Shown in pieces: positions 13,461-25,328 of a DNA stretch of 64,000 nt. The DNA lies in NCBI RefSeq assembly GCF_030247195.1, contig NC_080670.1, forward strand, positions 40,409,524 to 40,473,523. Reading direction: 5' to 3'. The notes under the pieces are model-generated. The model ran no database searches, was not told where the DNA came from, and saw only the letters and a list, made by a program, of their open reading frames with translations. Each line of letters starts with the position of its first letter. The stretch's first letter is position 1. This DNA comes from Topomyia yanbarensis. Its lineage: Eukaryota > Arthropoda > Insecta > Diptera > Culicidae. The position numbers and the translations under genes are program-made.

Positions 13461-13840
13461 GCAGTAAATCCCGATTTCAGCGTATAAGGCGATGAATGTA
13501 AAAAGCTCAATTTTTTTTCCAAAAGGGTAGTACTCGGAAGATCACGTCGACTGTCGATTGGTTCTAAGCTCCATTTCGTTTGAACACGACCAATAAATGT
13601 TTCTGGGTTGCTATCAATTTCTTCTGATGCATAACCGGAGTACATATTCATATTTTTCTACATCAAATTCATCATCGGAAGCAATATCATTCACATCTTC
13701 TTCCTCGCTTTGCAAATCAGTTTCGGAATCGTCTGCTGTTGAATTTGCTCAAATTTCTTCCATTACTTCAGATTCTTTGAGACGATTGAAAACATGGGCA
13801 TATCGTCTTATAGCCATTTCAATTTTTTGTTGTTTTTAGA
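13409..13840 (-). pseudogene. piggyBac-like transposase N-terminal remnant
   Basis: The minus strand reads, in two frames with a stop, an acidic region (DDSETDLQSEEEDVNDIASD, DEFDVEKYEY) followed by ETFIGRVQTKWSLEPIDSRR. An acidic N-terminus followed by a G(R/K)-x-x-x-x-W motif is typical of piggyBac transposases, and the flanking TTAA-type ends support that. The catalytic DDD domain is absent, so the element cannot move itself. Confidence 0.55.
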
Positions 13841-15768
13841 TCCTACAATTTGAATTATTACGAAAACTATAACAGAAAGAATAGACAACAAATAGACAAT
13901 AACGACAGAGTTAGGTTATGTTGTATCCAAATAATTGTCAAGTAGACCACAGTGAGTGAAATAAAAGTATTTACCCAAAAAAATATGACACACGTCATTA
14001 TCGTATGCTATTTCTACATTTCTTATAAAAGAAATGTATAGAATTCGCTCAAACTTTCAAGATTTTTTTCTTAAAAGAAAAGGTAAAAAGATAAAATCAA
14101 TCAAAACATGAAAAAATTCCTGCTAATATGACGATGAACTCATCCAAATGTTTTTTTCAGATAAATATTAATGTATAAAACCCGTGGTATTCCTAGTAGT
14201 AGTAGTAGCCTAGTATTGCATGCACACCGGGCCTGCCAGACCCGGCTTGCCTTTTTGTGCATATAAAAAATTCAAACATAGCTGCGCAAAACTCCATAGA
14301 TGAAAATTTCACAATTCTTTATTTTTGTTATAGATTTCAAAGCTACTTATCAAAATTTCCATGCCCAAGCTTATACTGCATACACATTTTTTTGTAACTA
14401 AAAAATTGTAACGTGCCGGGCCTCTTAGACCCGGTTGCCTTTTTGAGGGTTAAATATTTAATATTATTTGATCGTCAGAATTAGAAATTTGATAGTTGCT
14501 AAGTTGCTTACAACTTACAAACATCATTTATAACATTTATAACTTACAAACATCATTTATAATATGTGTGAAATGACATTAAGTCATCCCTAAACACAGA
14601 AAATATGTAGTAATACATGTAGTAATAATAATAAAACACAATAGACACTGTTCCAACAATTAACATTTTCTTATTTCCAACAGCCTCGATTCAAGCATTG
14701 CTGAAGGTGATGTCCGAACTAACATCGCAAGGCAATATTCGCAAAGCGGAACCATCAGGATTACCACCTCTCGAAGAATTCGCTTCAGTATTTGTTAGAT
14801 GGCTGCAACCGGGAACCGACATCGATCATTTCCTTGAACATGTCCCAGGGGAGCCACCGTATATCCTATGTTCAACAATGGCCTTCGCCGAAAATAAGTA
14901 TTATATTGTTGTTTTGAGGACGGCTTTTGATTGTGGATTTATGTTCGTTGAGGCTTTAGATTTACTTATTAAGGCATATAAAGTTTTCAATTTCGAAGTA
15001 CCAGGAAAGGCTAAGAAAGTTTTGGAGTTTTTTGACCTAATCTATGGATTGCACTCAAATAGTAGACTTAGCAGTGTAAATAATCTTTTTGCAAAAATTA
15101 AGTCAGCTACTAACATGTAAAATTAGATTTAGGTGATCCCATAATGATCAGGTCTTAGAAACCTTAGAATATTCGTCGCATATTTGAAAGATTTTTAGTG
15201 TCACCACTTAGCTCCTATGATCTGGAACTAAAACATGTAAGAACAAATGATAAACTACTGCTACTGTAGGTATTCTATGGGAATCCCCATACATGTGAAA
15301 GTTGTGCGTGGATACTATAAAATCTTATAAAATCCTTGTAATAAACATTAAAATCGAATATGTATGATAGGCGATTTTGTTAAATGCTCTATCAATTTCA
15401 TTCAAATGTTTCGCTTAGTATGTAACTATACCGTTAATGCATATAGTAAATTATCATTACAATTATAGACGACAATTAGAATGAAATTGAGAGAATATTT
15501 GATAAAATTGTTTTACTCTTTTTATTTCATTTCAATTCACAGGATAAAATGTATAGAAAACAAAAAATGCATTAAAAAACTAATCTACCGTTGGTTAATC
15601 CTATTTTATGCATTGTTAGAATAAAATATCAATAAGCATTCCGAGAATAAAAATACATTATGCTATGATAGCATATTACCCAGTTTATGCATCCCGATGG
15701 GTGAATAGACCGAATATGGTTTTTGCATAAAGTTTATGCTATTTAGTATTTTTCTTTTTCTCCGTGTG

Positions 15769-15935
15769 GGGCCCATTTTATTGGCTCGAATACTCGTCGA
15801 AATGCCAATTGACGATAGGATCCGGAGTGTTCATTTGTGTTTACATTTTGCTAGCGTTGCCAATTTTATTTTGTGTCCACCAACCAATGTGGCTACATTT
15901 CGACGAGTTTTGATTCGAGCCAATAATATGGGCCC
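15769..15935. mobile_element. Palindromic MITE with GGGCCC ends
   Basis: The left arm GGGCCCATTTTATTGGCTCG pairs with the right arm CGAGCCAATAATATGGGCCC. Homology extends inward through CTCGTCGAAATG / CATTTCGACGAG. Confidence 0.8.
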
Positions 15936-15944
15936 GGCAAGCAG

Positions 15945-16064
15945 CAACCCACTGAGACGTCCAAAAAATTGTTTCAAAATCGTTCAACACGGGTCCAACG
16001 ATGGACGCTCGTTGAACGGTTATTTGGACGTTGTCCAAATTGGTCCAACGAACGTCCTTCACTG
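15945..16064. repeat. Dispersed GGTCCAACG repeat, copy 1
   Basis: ACCCACTGAGACGTCC, then AACACGGGTCCAACGATGG and GGACGTTGTCCAAATTGG. Copies occur at about 23098-23216 and 43737-43868 and a diverged one near 32940. The unit is internally self-complementary. Confidence 0.7.
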
Positions 16065-16065
16065 A

Positions 16066-17040
16066 AAATGAAAGTTACTTATTTTTTGGGTTAAATTTGC
16101 TCACTGGGAAGTTTATACATGGGCAACCCAAAATTAGGTAGAAATTTGAACATGGCGATTACCCATAATTTGAGTTGGTCGCTGTGAACTTCGTGCTGGG
16201 TAAGAATTGAATAATGACGTCAACTCAAATTCAAGTCCATCGCTTTGTACTTATATTTTGGGTAGCCCATTTCAAACAAAGTAGTAGGTAATGTTTTTGA
16301 CAGGCATTGTTATTGCTGTGAATAAAATTGCATGAAGGGGCTCTGGAAAAGAATGGTAATTATAATGCGTAATGCAATAATTTCAATTAAAATTAATGAT
16401 TAATTTATCTCAGCCTAGAAACTTAGGATAAAGCAATTAGCGCTGGATCTAAACATGAGTCGGTGAGTACTGAAACGTTGTTTATTTTTTGATTGTGGGT
16501 TCATGTTGAGTTGCTCATATCATTTAAATAGCGGCCACCGCATCATTCCGAAACCTCATCGGACCTCGAAAGACACATTGAACTCATGATGGGACGTTGA
16601 TGATTCATATTTTTTGGAAATATCTGAAATGCATATCGCTAGAATTAAAATAGAATATAACTACTAGAGGGCAAAGGCAGCGGCTAGCGGTGATTAATTA
16701 TTTTCTCGCTCTTACATATGATGGGCCCATTAGATTGACATTTGTTGCCCCTGACACACGCAGGTTAAAGTAATGAGTAACAATAGCAGCTACAAAGTGA
16801 TACAGTTTGGCAATTACATACCAAATGTTCCAGGCTGCAACAATTCTAATTCGAGTCTATTGATCAAAAGCAGGCAAAAACCTCAAGCGGTGTGAATTTA
16901 GTAAACGGGGTAATTCTAAAAGATGCGACGAAATGTTGAATGATAAAAGGTCGAATATAGCAAATGATTGAAAATAACAAAGGTTCCAATGTTACTAAAG
17001 GTTTAATGAAAAAAGGTTAAAATTCAAAAAAAGAATAATG
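16066..17040. other. Intergenic, nothing recognised
   Basis: AT-rich, no supportable coding sequence. Confidence 0.4.
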
Positions 17041-18080
17041 TATTCTCACCGTTATGACGCGTCACCTCACCTAGTTTGGTGAGGTGAGAGCGAAAAAGCG
17101 ATCATCGCAGTCACTTAGGTGACTATAGTCACCCAAGGTGACAGAAGTCACGTGGCAGAGCGATTCCAATAATTATTTTGAGTGACGACGGTCACCGTAA
17201 GATGGAAAAAAGTGACCAAATTCTCACCTAAAAAATGTAGGTGATTAGAACCAAAAAGTGTTGCGTTTACTTTCAGATTTTTTTTGAATTTTCGGGTAAC
17301 ATTTCCTTTTGGATAATGGCAGTTGGGAAGTTTCTGAATGACGTAAATTGATGATAGGCGTTTTTTTGAAATTCAAGATGGCGGCTTCTGGTTACAACAA
17401 ACACTTAAAACCACCGTTAATATAGGTGTCATTTGAAAGGTAGTGTTTAGTAGAAGGCAAAAAATGATGGTTGGAGCCATTTAAAAATCTAAGATGGTGG
17501 ATTCCGATTATCACAAAACACTGAAAACCACCATCAGCATGGGTGTCATTTGAAAGGTAGTAATTAGTAGATGGCAAAAATTGATAATTGGCGCCATTTT
17601 GAGTTCAATGATGGCGGCTTCCGGTTACTACAAAACATTGAAAACCATCATCAATATGGGTGTCAATTAATATGTAGTGTTTAGTAGAAGGCAAAAATTA
17701 ATGATTGGCGCCCTTCTGAAATCCAAGATGGCGGCTTCCGGTTGCCACAAAACACTGAAAATCACCACCAATATGGGTGTCATTCGAAAGGTAGTTATTA
17801 GAAGAAGGCGAAAATTGATGATTGGTTCCATTTGGAAAACCAAGATGGCCGCTTTCGGTTATCACAAAACACCGTAAATCACCATTAATATGGATTTCAT
17901 TGGAAAGGTAGTAATTAGTAGAAGGCGAAAATTGACGATTGGAGCCATTTGAAATCCAAGATGGCGGCTTCCGGTTACCACAAAACATCAAAAACCATTA
18001 TCAATATGGTTGTCATTTGAAAGGTATTGATTAGTAGAAGCCAAAAATCGACGATTGGCGCCATTTTGAAATCTAAGACG
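17041..18080 (-). mobile_element. Partial copy of the satellite-bearing TIR element (inverted)
   Basis: 17041-17290 matches the right terminal region of the 48149-50962 element in reverse complement (TATTCTCACCGT, repeated AGTCACCTAGGTGACT-like dyads, ACCAAAAAGTGTTGCG). It is followed by a reverse-orientation array of six or seven 117-bp units. The other terminus is missing. Confidence 0.7.
17345..18075 (-). repeat. 117-bp satellite array A (reverse orientation)
   Basis: About six or seven diverged units reading AAATCCAAGATGGCGGCTTC, CACAAAACACTGAAAACCA, TATGGGTGTCATT and AAAGGTAGT. Frames are broken between units. Confidence 0.9.
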
Positions 18081-20338
18081 ATTGCCTTGGTTTGTTTGAT
18101 AGAGCCAATCAAACGAATTTTCATGCGAGAGGTGACAGAATGGGGTCAATACACTGACAAAATTGGGGGTAGACTGAATCAGGCACAAGTTTGGCAGCCC
18201 TGTCAGATTTCTGCGCGTATCCTGTCGGGTTAGTTCAGCTAGGATGAACTCGGTTTCGCTCGCGTTTTCTGGCAAATTTTGACAGGAACCGAGCTAAACC
18301 CTGGCATAACTCGGATATAAACTGTGTAAAGATCCTGGCAATTCTTACCTGGTAGAATTTAGCATGAATCGAGCAAAACATCTGACAAAGATGTGGCAGG
18401 AACCGTACAGAGATCTTGGTCGTACATTTCTGGCTCGATTCTGGATAAAAGCGAGCAGCATCCGTTGGTTTAACCGCTTCTGTCAGAAACGGTTGTTGCA
18501 TTTGAGCGAATTCGTTGCCAGAATTCTCGCACAAATCGCGCAAAATGCTCGCAGAAACTCTGTCAGCATCAATTTCGCTTTGTTCAACTTTTGCTAACTT
18601 TCTGCTTGCCACGCTGACCGGGCGGTGGCTGATAATATCGGGTCTTCCCTATATTTCTAAGTACTTCGAAAATTATGTTTCTAGAATCATCCATTTCGTA
18701 AACTAGCATACGGTGAAATGGAAATCGTCGTACTGACGCTCTTCCTTTTTTCAAATCATCTATCTATTGCTTTTAACCCTTTCATGTCCAAAGTTTTTCT
18801 AGTGCATGCAGGGTTTCAAAACTATTTTTCCTTGAAAACAGTGAGGTTAAGAAACACGAAATCTTTTTTCATAAAGATAGGAGCTTCCCTCGCAGCGCTA
18901 GAAGCTGCTCAATTTCTACCTTCTAATGGTCAATTCCCCTAGCATATTCGATTTGAAACAGATTTTGCTTAGTGACCGCACCCCACAACCCATAACTCTG
19001 GAATCGGAAATCGGATCGAGATGAAATTTAATAGCCATTTACGGGGATAAAACACCTTTCATTTTAGACCAAGTTTGGTCGAATCTTCGGGAAACAAATG
19101 AGACTGTAATTCTGAATTTGGATACTTCCGCCGGGGCTTCCGGAACCGACGATGGTGGCCAATGTGTCCAAAGAGACTTTTAATGGCTGTTAGTGACCTA
19201 GTACTACAAATCTAAGTAGATGTGGCACCATTTTGAAAAAGTTTTCACCTTTATACATTCATTACAGAATTTTGAAAATCGACATTGTCTGGCTAATCGT
19301 ACTCTTCACTCTGCAATTCCGGAACCGGAAGTCGGATCCATTATAAATTCAATAGCAGCCTATAGGAATGTTGTACCTTTCATTTGAGACTAAGTTTATG
19401 AAAATCGGTTCACCCATCTCTGAGAAAAGTGAGTGAGATTGCGGTCACATACACACACAGAATTGACGGATTGTATCGAATGGTATGTCACTCGGGCCTC
19501 CGGGTCTCCGTTTAAAAGACGGTTTTCAGAGCAGTTTTCTATTGAGAAAGGCAAAACGTAAGTCGTATGAATAAGTTGTAGCAAATAGTGGCACATTTTA
19601 CACTTTTATAATTAGTGGCTCATGTCCCTTCAGATTTGACCGCACTTACCACTTGATGACGTCCCAGTTTGATATTTCTTTTGAGTGTTTTGAGAAAACT
19701 GAGAAAACGAAAATCGTCAACGCAGGCCTGGATACGGTTAATGAAATATAAACAAATTTTGGTATCCTCGCATCGTTGTCCGGAGCAGTTGGATATGTAA
19801 GGATATTTATTATTTTTAATCTAGTCCTGTAATTTAATTCTATTAATCGAATCGTATATTTAAAGCATTGTCATCAATAACCCCAGGGTTGAAAAATTGA
19901 TTCGGTTCTGTGACTTCGAATCTAAAGACTATGGCGTGTGGCATCGAAGAATTCATTCCGTGCATTTTAGGTCGTCTTGTTTCAAACACCTATTAAATCT
20001 ATCTAAAGGGTAAATGTTGCAAAATTACACAAACTAAACATTAAAAATCTGACACGTTTCGTTTTGTAGATGATGATCGAGTTGCACTTTTTGTTGCCAA
20101 CGAACGGAAAACAGCGACCAGCTGCTGCATTTGCTCCACCACCCGTTTTTTATAAGAGATCAGAGATGTGTATTTTCGCTCTGCAGTTTGTTGCTTTTAG
20201 CTAAATAGTTGAAGAAATTTTTCTCTTCAAAATATTTGGTAAGTAAATAAGAACAGTTTTGCATGTGATATAAGTTGTTATCGTGGGCGTGGAAACGACA
20301 TTTATTCACTATTACTTATGGATACACTGGAAGATAAA
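18081..20338. other. Intergenic; dispersed repeats only
   Basis: 18110-18620 contains diffuse GAACCGAGC/CTGTCAGA motifs that open several overlapping short frames on both strands without a coding signature. 18960-19560 is an inverted copy of the dispersed repeat at 12860. I see no gene. Confidence 0.4.
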
Positions 20339-20405
20339 CTAATGGCGTTTTCGTTTTTGACTCAGCACTACACCAGTGTAGTCGAAAAAACGAAAGCGCC
20401 ATAAG
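20339..20405. repeat. Short perfect-stem hairpin
   Basis: AATGGCGTTTTCGTTTTT pairs with AAAAAACGAAAGCGCCAT, and the inner CACTACACCAGTGTAGT is also self-complementary. It is probably a tiny foldback MITE. Confidence 0.7.
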
Positions 20406-20934
20406 ACTAATTTAATTTCTACCACTTTTTATAGATTATTTCTGCTGCCTCTGCACTCCTTGCTGTCGTTCGATTCCGTTCACGTAGCTTCGACGTGCTG
20501 CCTCGTTGGTAGCGAGCCGCGTGGCTTGTTTCGATATTCCACCTGTTGCTATGGGCCTTGGTTGCGTTTAGATGACCTCGCATCTGCGTGGTGACTTCAG
20601 GTATGGTTAAGATGATCGGTCGTGGTATAACGTATATATAATAACATTTTTTGCAGGAAACTATTCAGTCATGTCAAACTGAGGCTTCCAATAGTCAACA
20701 CCGGTGAAACAACGTCATCTCGGTTATTGACTTCAGATACATCGAGCAATACGGAACATTTGAACAAGACTGTAGCTTACCCGAGCTCCGAGCCACTACA
20801 ATTCCATTTGACTTTAGTCATACCGGCTGGAATATAATATAGAATTTTGGCTGTCTAAGAGACAAGTATTTTAATTGTGCATTCATTTTTTTTTGTTTTT
20901 TGGTGATGATTAATTCATTTCAAATATATTTGTA

Positions 20935-21030
20935 GTTGGGACTGTGGCCACATTTGCAATTATGGCGCCACTGACATATGAGCAAGCGTATGGGGGATAG
21001 ACCACTAGTGAATAATTGTTCTTAAACCTG
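20935..21030. repeat. Repeat shared with 45228-45330
   Basis: GTTGGGACTGTGGCC, TATGGCGCCA and GGGGGATAGACCACTA occur in the same order at both places. Here it directly precedes satellite array B. Confidence 0.7.
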
Positions 21031-21054
21031 AGGGGTAACCACCCATATTGAAGT

Positions 21055-22605
21055 GTTTTGTTACCAGCCGCCATCTTGGATTTCAAAATGACGCCAATCA
21101 TCAATTTTCACTTTCTACTAATTACTACCTTTCAAATGACCCTCATATTGATGGTGGTTTTCAGTGTTTTGTGGTAACCGGAAGGCGCCATCTTGGATTT
21201 TAAAATGGCAGCAATCATCGATTTTTATCTTCTGCTAATTACTACCTTTCAAATGACACCCATATTGATGGTGATTTTCAGTGTTTTATGGTAACAGGAA
21301 GCCACCATCTTGGATTTTAAAATGGCGCCAATCATCAATTTTCGCCTTCTAACAATTACTAACTTTCAAACGACACCCATATTGATGATGGTTTTCAGTG
21401 TTTTATGGTAACAGGAAGCCGCCATCTTAGATTTCAAAATGGCGCCAATCATCAATTTTCGCCGTCTAACAATTAGGGACCATTCATAAATTACGTAACG
21501 CAAAAATTGCCCAAAATTGACTCCCCCCTGCCCCTATGTAAAAAATTGTCACAAATTTTTCCATCCCCCCTCCCCTGTTACGTAACAAATTCCAAGAAAA
21601 AATTTTTTTTCTTCGATGAAAACATGTTACGTAACGATCTAGTTAACACCCCCTCCCCCCTATGTCACAACTTGTCACAACTTGTCGTACCCCCTCCCCC
21701 CCCCCTAAAAGCGTTACGTAATTTATGAATGGTCCCTTACTACCTTTCAAATGACCCTCATATTGATGGTGGTTTTCAGTGTTTTGTGGTAACCGGAAGC
21801 CGCCATCTTGGATTTCAAAATGGTACCAATAATCGATTTTTATCTTCTACTAATTACTACCTTTCAAATTACACTATTGATGGTGGTTTTAAGTGTTTTG
21901 TGGTAACGGGAAGCCGCCATCTTGGAATGGCGCCAATCATCATTTTTTTCAAAATGGCGCCAATCATCAATTTTTGCCTTCTACTAATTACTACCTTTCA
22001 AACGATTTTCAGTGTTTTATGGTAACAGGAAGCCGCCATCTTGGATTTCAAAATGGCGTCAATCATCAATTTTCGTCTTCTAACAATTACTACCTTTCAA
22101 ATGACCATCATAGTGATGGTGGTTTTCAGTGTTTTGTGGTAACCGGAAGCCGCCATCTTGGATTTCAAAATGGCACCAATCATCGATTTTTATCTTCTAC
22201 TAATTACTACCTTTCAAATGACCCCCATATTGATGGTGGTTTTTAGTGTTTTGTGGTAACCGGAAACCGCCATCTTGGATTTAAAAATGGCGCCAATCAT
22301 CAATTTTCGCCTTCTACTAATTATTAATTTATTATTTAAATGATAGCCATATTGATGGTGGTTTTCAGTGTTTTGTGGTAACCGGAAGCCGCCATTTTGG
22401 ATTTCAAAATGGAACCAATCATCAATTTTCGCTTTCAACTAATCAATACCTTTCAAATGACACCCATATTTATGGTAGTTTCAAGTGTTTTGTGGTAACC
22501 GGAAGGCGCCATCTTGGATTTCAAAATGGCGCCAATAATCAATTTACAGCTTCTACGAATGGCTACTTTTCAAATGATACCCATATTGATGGTTGTTCTT
22601 AGTGC
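21055..22605 (+). repeat. 117-bp satellite array B (forward)
   Basis: About eleven units, variable in length (about 100-120 bp), with GCCGCCATCTTGGATTTCAA, AATGGCGCCAATCATCAATT and CATATTGATGGTGGTTTTCA. It is interrupted by a PIF-like MITE at 21476-21736 and lacks the GGGGCCC termini seen around array C. Confidence 0.9.
21476..21736. mobile_element. PIF/Harbinger-like MITE inserted in the array
   Basis: Ends GGGACCATTCATAAATTACG and its complement, flanked by TTA on both sides (21473-21475, 21737-21739). Neighbouring units show the uninterrupted target AACAATTACTACC, confirming a 3-bp TTA duplication. The interior is C-rich with inner GTTACGTAAC palindromes. Confidence 0.85.
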
Positions 22606-22639
22606 GAATGCCAAGCATCCATATAATATATATTGGAAG

Positions 22640-22975
22640 CCTAAATTTTGGGTTATCCGAACGTTACAGAAATTTTGGGTTATGCGCTCGTTATAAATTT
22701 TGGGTTATGCGCTCAGTACTCAAACTTTGGGTTATCCGCTCTTTACTCAAATTTTGGGTTATCTGCTCAGTACTCAAATTTTCGGTTATCTGCTCAGTAC
22801 TCAAATTTTGGGCTATCCGCTCAGTACTCAAATGTTGGGTTATCCGCTCGTTACTCAAATTTTGGATTATTTCATCGTTACTTAAACTTTGGGTTACCCG
22901 CTCTGTACCCAACGCTTGGGTTATCTGTAACCCAAACTTTGGGTAGTCCTCACACTACTCAAAATTTAAGTTCAA
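22640..22975 (+). repeat. 27-bp minisatellite
   Basis: About ten to eleven copies of a 27-bp unit built around TTTGGGTTATCCGCTCAGTA. The unit length keeps all three forward frames open (for example NFGLSAQYS repeats). No translation signal. Confidence 0.9.
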
Positions 22976-23060
22976 AGCTTGTTACCCAAAAGTGAGGAGA
23001 TGCACTTTAGTCCATTTTGGGTAGGATTCTACCCAAAATTAGGTAACGGCTGGTAAGCGT

Positions 23061-23250
23061 GTTCATTGGACGATTTTGAAACCAACCGTTCTTAGAGGGA
23101 ACCCACTGAGACGTCCAAAAAATTGTTTCAAAATCGTTCAACACGGGTCCAATGATGGACGTTCGTTGAACGGTTATTTGGACGTTGTCCAAATTGGTCC
23201 AACGAACGTCCTTCATTGGACGATTTTGAAACCAACCGTTCTTAGAGGGA
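23061..23250. repeat. Dispersed GGTCCAACG repeat, copy 2, with duplicated flank
   Basis: The core matches 15945-16064. The segment CATTGGACGATTTTGAAACC through CGTTCTTAGAGGGAA occurs on both sides (about 23061-23099 and 23214-23251) as a direct repeat. Confidence 0.7.
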
Positions 23251-23274
23251 AGTCGTATAGTCGTGATTCGCCGG

Positions 23275-23577
23275 CAGGGTGGTCAGACCTACCGATTTTG
23301 GTCTTCCCTACCGATTCACGGACGACCAAGGCAAAACTACCGATATTTTGTTATTCCTACCAAAAACTACCGATTTTTATCGATTTTGGACACATCCTAC
23401 AAAACATTCATTTTTTGGGTTGGAGCTTATTAGGATTTGGTCAGAGATCTATGTTGTCAGTAATTTAAAATTCTATGTCAATACTACGTTTTTGGGACAA
23501 CAACCTGGCCTACCGATAACTACCGATAAACTTTTAGTGACCCTACCGATATTAAGGAATTCTATCTGGCCACCCTG
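23275..23577. mobile_element. hAT-like MITE, 303 bp
   Basis: Ends CAGGGTGG(T)CAGA and TCTGGCCACCCTG, flanked by a perfect 8-bp duplication ttcgccgg (23267-23274 and 23578-23585). The inside has repeated CTACCGAT motifs. Confidence 0.88.
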
Positions 23578-24149
23578 TTCGCCGGTTGGGCCACAGCCTC
23601 TGTTCAAGTAATGAATTTTATTCGCTAGTCGGACCGACTGACAAATGTCAAAAACTCGCAAAAGAAGACGTCAGTAGTGTAAATTCATCTGATAACATCT
23701 TTCATTGTCAGATTGACTATCAAAGTAAATTCACCATGAGATTTTGGCATTTAGAAAGTTAAAAAGTGACCAGCCAGCGAATCACAACTGTACTTGTCTT
23801 ATGGGTTCGGATATATTATTGTCCTAAAATAAAAACTAAAAAAGGTTTTCTCGATAGTTTGGCTCTTGGAAATGAATGAAGGATTCAGATATTAATTCAC
23901 AGTAATAATCTGATTTAATCCCTATTGGATTAAAACAAAAAACGATTGATTTCAACTTTCTAAATGTAACGACAAATATTTCCAACCAAAAAAACTTGAT
24001 AACGATTTTAAATTGACTTTCTGTAAATGTAACAGTGAAGTGGATTCTGACATGATCAGAAGAAACAATTCATAATTCAAATTGCTATTTATCTTAAGAT
24101 TTACCCAATATGCGCAATATATTTCTTTAAGCCACATTATATTTTTTAA

Positions 24150-24300
24150 TCCACATTGCGACTTTTCAGCCATGCACCATCGGGCCGTGCATTAAATTAC
24201 GCGCCCATCAAATTTGCATCAGTGCCAGTGAGGCAACTGCAACAAACGTCAAATGTTTTTTGTTTCGGTCGCACTCCAATGTTTCCCATATAGAGTACTT
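24150..24300. repeat. Dispersed repeat shared with 44025-44170
   Basis: AATCCACATTGCGACTTTT, CGGGCCGTGCATTAAATTAC and GCGCCCATCAAATTTGCATC recur at 44 kb with about 15-20% differences. A related inverted fragment is near 33500. Confidence 0.65.
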
Positions 24301-24887
24301 GACAATCTGTAACTGCATTAGTGTGTTCAACGATTTGTTTTCTTCTACCTGCCATAACTGGAGGAATTGTTTGTTATCTTTTCGTATTATTTGCATGATG
24401 GAACTTGACCAACCGATATTATACGTCTCCGGAATAAGTTTTAACAGCAACGTAGAGCATTAACACCGTTAGAAATACTTTAGATGAGCTAATTCAAGTG
24501 TTTAAATTGGCTGACAGTTTTAGATATGACAGCTGGAGGAAAAGAAACCCCCAATTAGGCTGTTCGCAACGCTGATGTATTCTATATGGGATGTTCTATT
24601 ATACATCACCGAGTAAAACAGATCGATCACAATGCTGAGATGCAGTTCTATTTTTCGAGCACTTTTTTTGGATCAGATTTAAAACAGCTCGACTATTCTG
24701 TTTTAAATTTTCCACAATTTAAAACACGAATAGAACACGGTTCTAAATTTTTTCATTGGTATCCCGTATAAATAAATACCATTCCAGAAATCTTCGGAAC
24801 CATTTGCTAACTATTCATATAATACTCACCATATTGGGAATACTTCTGATACATTCCACCATTATAATTCAACTATTCTCGACAAAC

Positions 24888-25112
24888 ATATGATTACGGC
24901 CTAAAAGCCAACTGTCAAAATCCAATTTGAAGGGAAATTCCAGACAAACCGTTACTAGTCGAACACAGTTCACAACAGTTTATGAAAGAGAAAACTTTTC
25001 TCTTTCATTTACTACCAACATCTGTGATTGGCGTGTAACGGTTTGTCCGGAATTTCCAGTCAAAGTGAATTTTGACAGTTGGCTTTTAGGCCGTAATCAT
25101 ATGTTTGTCGAG
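24888..25112. mobile_element. 225-bp MITE inside the left palindrome arm
   Basis: Perfect TIRs CTCGACAAACATATGATTAC, continuing through GGCCTAAAAGCCAACTGTCA. TATT occurs on both sides. The right palindrome arm preserves the uninterrupted target (AACTGTTATAC versus AACTATT|TATTATAC), showing this is an insertion with a 4-bp duplication. Confidence 0.88.
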
Positions 25113-25316
25113 TATTATACTATCACACTCATTTTAGTTACCATTTCCAATACCTTCCGTGTATCCTATATTGAAGATTTGTATACTACATTGTACTTTT
25201 GCGCTAGAGGTTAATATTGTTCTGGTGGTCCTTGTTATTCACATATCTGTTCACGCTGCTCCAAAAACCTGTAGCTTAACATGATCAAAAATCCTCGTCT
25301 TGTAATATTACGGCGA

Positions 25317-25328
25317 TAGCTCAGTTGG
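25317..25328 (+). other. tRNA A-box-like sequence in left arm
   Basis: TAGCTCAGTTGG followed by ATAAAGCG, as in a tRNA 5' half. The equivalent in the right arm (30884-30873, minus) is TAGCTCAATTGG. No B box follows, so this is not a tRNA gene. Confidence 0.45.

Larger units (their letters stand above)
12726..14449. mobile_element. piggyBac-like element, 1.72 kb, defective
   Basis: Flanked by TTAA at 12722-12725 and 14450-14453, with ends CCCTTGTGAAGGCAA and (complement) CCCTCAAAAAGGCAA. TTAA duplication plus CCCT ends is the piggyBac signature. Subterminal GCCGGGCCT...AGGCCCG hairpins occur near both ends (about 12762, 14228, 14415). A minus-strand transposase remnant lies inside. Confidence 0.75.
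11589..15120 (+). pseudogene. Decayed copy of an unnamed multicopy insect gene family
   Basis: Recognisable blocks in order: 11589-11893 after TTATTTGTAG (FFWKHSGRSNGEHTGYIQNW, RRKRQ, LNEDELQAIDELSAF, LPYRQMLRQRKIAPS); 11997-12108 after TTTTTTTCAG (DDEFDRMYPN, then family-like FLQFRRSA and VLHDARSFLQ in two other frames); and 14684-15120 after TTTCCAACAG (open, 140 codons or more, ending VFNFEVPGKAKKVLEFFDLIYGL...SATNM, TAA). From memory the order resembles a lineage-expanded, uncharacterised family found in many metazoan genomes. The middle needs two or more frameshifts and the first joint has incompatible phase, so this copy is probably dead although its last exon is intact. No 5' exon was found. 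The 12109-14683 intron contains a piggyBac-like element. Confidence 0.55.

Noticed and set aside
20440..20640. GC-richer stretch that looked like a coding exon or histone-like N-terminus on the minus strand
   Set aside because: Interrupted frames, and the supposed similarity does not hold beyond a few residues.
22593..22995. Overlapping ORFs of about 115 residues in three frames
   Set aside because: Products of the 27-bp minisatellite.
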